Shown one piece after another: positions 21,944 through 25,000 of a stretch of DNA of 25,000 nt. Origin of the DNA: Tubiluchus corallicola (lineage: Eukaryota > Priapulida > Priapulimorpha > Priapulimorphida > Tubiluchidae); NCBI GenBank assembly GCA_030141605.1, contig JAQGDQ010001451.1:1-25000 (forward strand), read 5' to 3'. Below the pieces are notes generated by a model. That model saw only the letters and a list, made by a program, of their open reading frames with translations, was not told the origin of the DNA and did no database searches. Position 1 is the first letter of the stretch. Each line of letters starts with the position of its first letter. Position numbers and translations under genes: made by a program.

Positions 21944-22071
21944 CCAAAACTTTTGACAACAAAGTGCTGGTCTTCTCAGCAAAATCCTTTTTGGTGAAAT
22001 AAAAGTATCCTGGTTTCAAAATGTCTACAAGCGCCACAGCAGCAAACGAATTCATTCCGGAAGAGAGGGAG
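21944..22071 (-). CDS. SLC5A-like exon: end of sodium-site helix and cytoplasmic KP loop
   Basis: The acceptor is CTATTTCTTTCAG and the donor is TTTTGG|GTAATG. One base completes the split Ser codon; then SLSSGMNSFAAVALVDILKP and a charged loop with FYFTKKDFAEKTSTLLSKVL follow; one base (G) begins the next split codon. N-[SA]-x-AAV-x(3)-D-x(2)-KP is a strong signature of the SLC5A5/6/8/12 branch. The donor lies only about 50 bp from the edge of the 86-bp minisatellite in the following intron. Confidence 0.94.
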
Positions 22072-22255
22072 CTGAAAGAAATAGGCGCTGAACGTTAAAC
22101 ACGCGAACGCATCTTTTTAAACAACTGAATTAATTTTGAACCTAAACAACGTGTTACTTAACAACGTGTTATTTAATATCCGTTACATTTTGATAGTGCT
22201 AAGCGATCAGTGCAAGGTTACCACGTGCAAAACTACAAACAATGTTTGCTTGTGT

Positions 22256-22727
22256 TTTGAAATTGGTTCATTTAGGTTCGGTTTTGATACTTTAAATATG
22301 CAATTAAATATACTTCAAAACTATGCTTTACGATTAGTTAATGGTCATTCTTTGAAATCATCTCACAATACGAGTAAATATTCTGCCACCTCTTTAAGAA
22401 ACTCCATGAAAATCCCGATATTAGAAGCTCACAGAGATTATCAAACTCTCCTGTTTCTCTATAAATATATCAACAATATTAATTCTCCTTTCAAAAACAA
22501 TAAGCTCCCACTTCTTAAAAACCCCAGTATGAATAACAAAACACTGAATTTAAGTAACATTAGAACGAACAATCAATATGGAAAGAATTCCATTACTAAG
22601 CTAGCAATACAACTTTGGAATTCATTACCGACATCACTAAAACACAGTAGCTCTATCAATATTCAAGTCTAAATTAAAAAGACATTTAATGACTCGTTTT
22701 GAATATCCCGACATACGAACACGATGA
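22256..22727 (+). mobile_element. LINE 3' end, 5'-truncated with one frameshift
   Basis: The plus-strand frame includes LQNYALRLVNGHS, LFLYKYINNINSPF, NIRTNNQYGKNSI and AIQLWNSLPTSLKHSSS, the classic C-terminus of a jockey/CR1-type reverse transcriptase (…G..SI...P.LWNSLP..IK…). A missing base near 22660 stops the frame at 22672; the other frame continues FKSKLKRHLMTRFEY to TGA at 22725. Intronic in the transporter gene, opposite strand. Confidence 0.85.
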
Positions 22728-22932
22728 TACTTACTCAAATCATAATTTCATTTTTCCTAGACCTTACCAAACTGGTTTATATTTTATTTTTGAATTTCTA
22801 GTTGCACTTATAGTTTAGCTTGCACTAGACGCATTTGCCCAGAACAGTGTATGTTTTTTTATATGAACTAACACTGATTGTCTGTCTTTTATTATGACGG
22901 TCAACGTTTTTAAAATGGCAAATAAAGATTCT

Positions 22933-22939
22933 ACTACTC

Positions 22940-23033
<94 letters not shown>

Positions 23034-23164
23034 CACCACTACCACCACTACCACCACTACCACCACTACCACCACTACCACCACTACCACCACTACTACT
23101 ACTGCTACTACTACTACTACTACTACTGCTACTGCTACTGCTACTGCTACTACTACTGCTACTG

Positions 23165-23248
<84 letters not shown>

Positions 23249-23358
23249 TTACTACTACTACTACTACTATTACTACTACTATTACTACTACTATTACTAC
23301 TACTATTACTACTACTATTACTACTATTACTACTACTATTATTACTACTACTACTACG
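22933..23358. repeat. (TAC/CAC/TGC)n trinucleotide array in intron
   Basis: About 425 bp of ACT triplets, with a central ACCACCACT 9-mer block and ACTGCT and ATTACT variants. It begins about 70 bp inside the intron from the donor at 23428. All long Thr, Val and Leu frames here are satellite artefacts. Confidence 0.96.
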
Positions 23359-23427
23359 AATACTACCACTTTAAAATGTATAAGATCCGCCTTTGGAACC
23401 TTGCTGATCAAACCTATAAAGTCTAAC

Positions 23428-23516
23428 CTGAGTGTTGCACTGAAACAAGAAGCTATAAATAGTCCTGGCAGTCCCTTTATTTGACCCAGTATATCCATGA
23501 CGAAATATATCATCAG
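23428..23516 (-). CDS. SLC5A-like exon (first in window): core sodium-site helix
   Basis: The acceptor is a T-rich tract ending TTTTTCACAG and the donor is CAG|GTTAGA. The 29 complete codons read LMIYFVMDILGQIKGLPGLF and then IASCFSATL, ending with two bases (AG) that make Ser with the next exon. The family equivalent is the segment after 'SDQ' that leads into the helix carrying Na+-site hydroxyl residues. Joined to the next exon it reads FSATLSSLSSGMNS, so both positions equivalent to the NIS Ser-Thr sodium pair (S353/T354 in the human iodide symporter) are Ser here. Its phase-0 start implies an upstream exon ending on a full codon, outside the window. The reading frame runs on past the donor into the intron's trinucleotide array, which would wrongly add a Val-rich tail if the intron were ignored. 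Confidence 0.92.
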
Positions 23517-23789
23517 CTGTGAAAAACAATGTTATAATTTTACAAATTTATAATAATATACCTTTTTATTAAGGTTTTGAAGACGGAAATATCAAAGGTT
23601 AATTACACAAAATCGAATTCAGTCAATGATGCGTTATTGTAATTATATGATTTTTGTAAATTTATAAATATTTTGGGAATTGTTTAAACTTTACAGTTTT
23701 TGCAGTTTCAATTTGTTTATTATACCCATGTTTCGGAAAAATTTGCGTTGCGTGGTTGTATATTTACATGATGTATGTTGTAATGTATT

Positions 23790-24303
23790 AACCTAGCCAC
23801 TGGGGGGGGGGGGGGGGGGCAAGCCAGCCCAACCCAGTGCCGGTCCCAAGCTCGGATAAATAGGGAGGGTTAGGGTCAGGAAGGGCATCCGCCTGTAAAA
23901 ACTGCGCCAAAACCTTCAATGAATGAGTCGGTGAGACTTAAAGGGAAAGTCCACAAAGAAGTGGTCAGACCCGCTCTAATCTATGGGCTGGAAGCAGCTT
24001 CTCTAAAGAAGACCGAAGAGAAGAAAATGGGTGTGGTGGAGATGAGGATGTTGAGATGAATGGTGGGAATAACAAGAAGAGATAAAATTAGAAATAATAA
24101 TATCAGAGGAACAGTAAAAGTAGTGGAAGCCTCGCAAGATTGCGATGGTATGGACACCTGAAAAGAAGAGTCGGTGAAGATCTTGTAGGAATTGAAGACA
24201 TAAATGAAGAGATGGTCAACAACAGGAATGCGTGGAGAAGACTCATTCACAACGGCGACCCCGCATAGGGAAAAGCTGGGAAGAAGAAGAAGAAGAAGAA
24301 GAA
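23790..24303 (+). mobile_element. RTE-like short retroelement with (GAA)n tail
   Basis: The head contains AGCCAGCCCAACCCAGTGCC and GTCAGGAAGGGCATCCGCC, a motif shared by RTE-derived elements of many animals. The middle encodes pieces of an RTE-clade C-terminus ([53 protein letters not shown]) with frameshifts. The end is GGCGACCCCGCATAGGGAAAAG then (GAA)n. A 17-bp duplication GTATGTTGT(A/C)ATGTATT flanks it (23773-23789 and 24304-24320). A run of about 18 G lies near its 5' end. The unit is internally deleted and non-autonomous. Confidence 0.87.
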
Positions 24304-24320
24304 GTATGTTGTCATGTATT

Positions 24321-25000
24321 GTTCGCTAACTATTTGTCAATAAATGTGTCGTATTTGATTGTTTGGACTGTTTAGTAACACATTGCAGGCTTATTGAACT
24401 TGACAAACTTTGTGGTAACTCTTTCCTGGTACTCGAGAATATTGTAAAGAAAGGGCCGAATTTGCTACTTCAAAGGGGGAGAGCGTTGACGGTCCGAGGT
24501 TCTTCCCCTTTCTTTGAGACCAAAGCCGAAAAAGCGTGAATAAATGACAAACGTATTTATAGGCAGAATATTGTTTCTTACTTGTGTTTAGATTACTAAA
24601 AAGGAGTAACAGTTAATTGAAATGTTAACTTATATATTTTTTACAATGTTTACAAACACAAACAACATTAATAACAGTGTAACAAACAAACAGTATTAAG
24701 TAACATGATTATATAAGCATTGAACAAAACTAATATATTGGAAAACCCTATAACTGTGCTGTAAGACACAGTGCCTACACATTGCTAACGATCTAGTTTG
24801 GCAGAAGGCTTTTATAAAAAACGATATTCATAATATCTAAAAATAGGTTCATGTACAAGTTTCTCCCTACGTAGAAATATATATTTTTTCCATAAATGAG
24901 TTCTAAAATAGCCATCGACATAATTATAATCTCAAATACAATTTATTATTATACAATATTACAAAACTTCAATATCTTGAAGATTCTAGTAGTGTCACGA
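24321..25000. other. AT-rich end of window, no gene seen
   Basis: Probably the intron upstream of the first visible transporter exon. No upstream SLC5A exon was found here on the minus strand. Confidence 0.5.

Larger units (their letters stand above)
9640..23516 (-). other. SLC5A8-like: SLC5A8/12-like sodium-coupled solute transporter gene, 3' half (8 exons)
   Basis: Eight minus-strand segments bounded by AG acceptors and GT donors join in phase (89+128+71+87+212+119+125+108 nt) into 312 residues plus stop. The joined product follows the C-terminal half of the SSF/SLC5 family in order: the LPGLF..S...LSS...N helix, the KP cytoplasmic loop, two helices ending in GMVGGPLLGLF, a helix after the NSRG junction, a glycosylatable outer loop, a last helix with ISHFWYS, then a cytoplasmic tail. 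Family knowledge: SLC5A8/A12 carry short monocarboxylates, and relatives carry iodide (SLC5A5) or vitamins (SLC5A6), using the Na+ gradient across the plasma membrane. GMVGGPLLGLF and the outer-loop length favour SMCT over glucose carriers, but the substrate cannot be read from this half. Introns run from 352 to 2860 bp. The 5' exons lie beyond base 25000; I found none between 23517 and 25000. Confidence 0.93.

Noticed and set aside
21837-22055. 72-residue minus-strand protein as a separate small gene
   Set aside because: Its first part is a transporter exon; the rest is intron and minisatellite after the donor at 21944.
22815-23513. Poly-Val (minus) and poly-Thr (plus) proteins
   Set aside because: Satellite translation. 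Only the first 29 codons of the minus frame are a genuine exon, which ends at a donor at 23428.

Overview
This window looks like intron-rich, AT-rich nuclear DNA from an animal, probably a non-model (marine) invertebrate. The reasons are spliced coding exons with GT-AG borders, several classes of animal transposable element (hAT MITEs, a 5S-derived SINE, a tRNA-derived SINE, RTE-like and other LINE 3' ends) and very many micro- and minisatellites. I cannot name the species. Nothing looks bacterial, and I found no CRISPR, operon or phage signal.

The one clear protein-coding gene is on the minus strand, from the right part of the window down to 9640. It is the 3' half of a sodium/solute symporter of the SLC5A8/SLC5A12 (sodium-coupled monocarboxylate transporter) type. 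Eight exons (23516-23428, 22071-21944, 19477-19407, 19054-18968, 16107-15896, 13580-13462, 10746-10622, 9747-9640) join in phase to 939 nt, giving 312 residues and a stop. The upstream exons must lie beyond base 25000. The introns hold most of the mobile elements and satellites. The D-E intron also holds a 159-bp palindrome whose minus-strand arm is an intact, phase-compatible, exon-like C-terminal segment.

Layout: 1-2900 is a large inverted repeat with near-identical arms rich in trinucleotide repeats; its spacer carries an hAT MITE and a tRNA-SINE remnant. At 2880-5195 an older, diverged inverted repeat surrounds an 82-bp minisatellite (3282-4275), and one arm was later interrupted by a second MITE. 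At 6110-9598 lies a 27-bp minisatellite of about 129 copies, starting about 40 bp beyond the transporter stop codon, so it may be its 3' UTR; each sense-strand unit carries an ATTAAA hexamer. From 9640 to 23516 is the transporter gene with its introns. From 23773 to 24320 is an RTE-like short retroelement with a 17-bp target duplication, lying in the upstream intron. The rest, to 25000, is AT-rich with no recognised gene.

The most interesting points are the exon-like palindrome in the D-E intron, the giant minisatellite as a candidate 3' UTR, and the nested inverted repeats around satellites at the left end.
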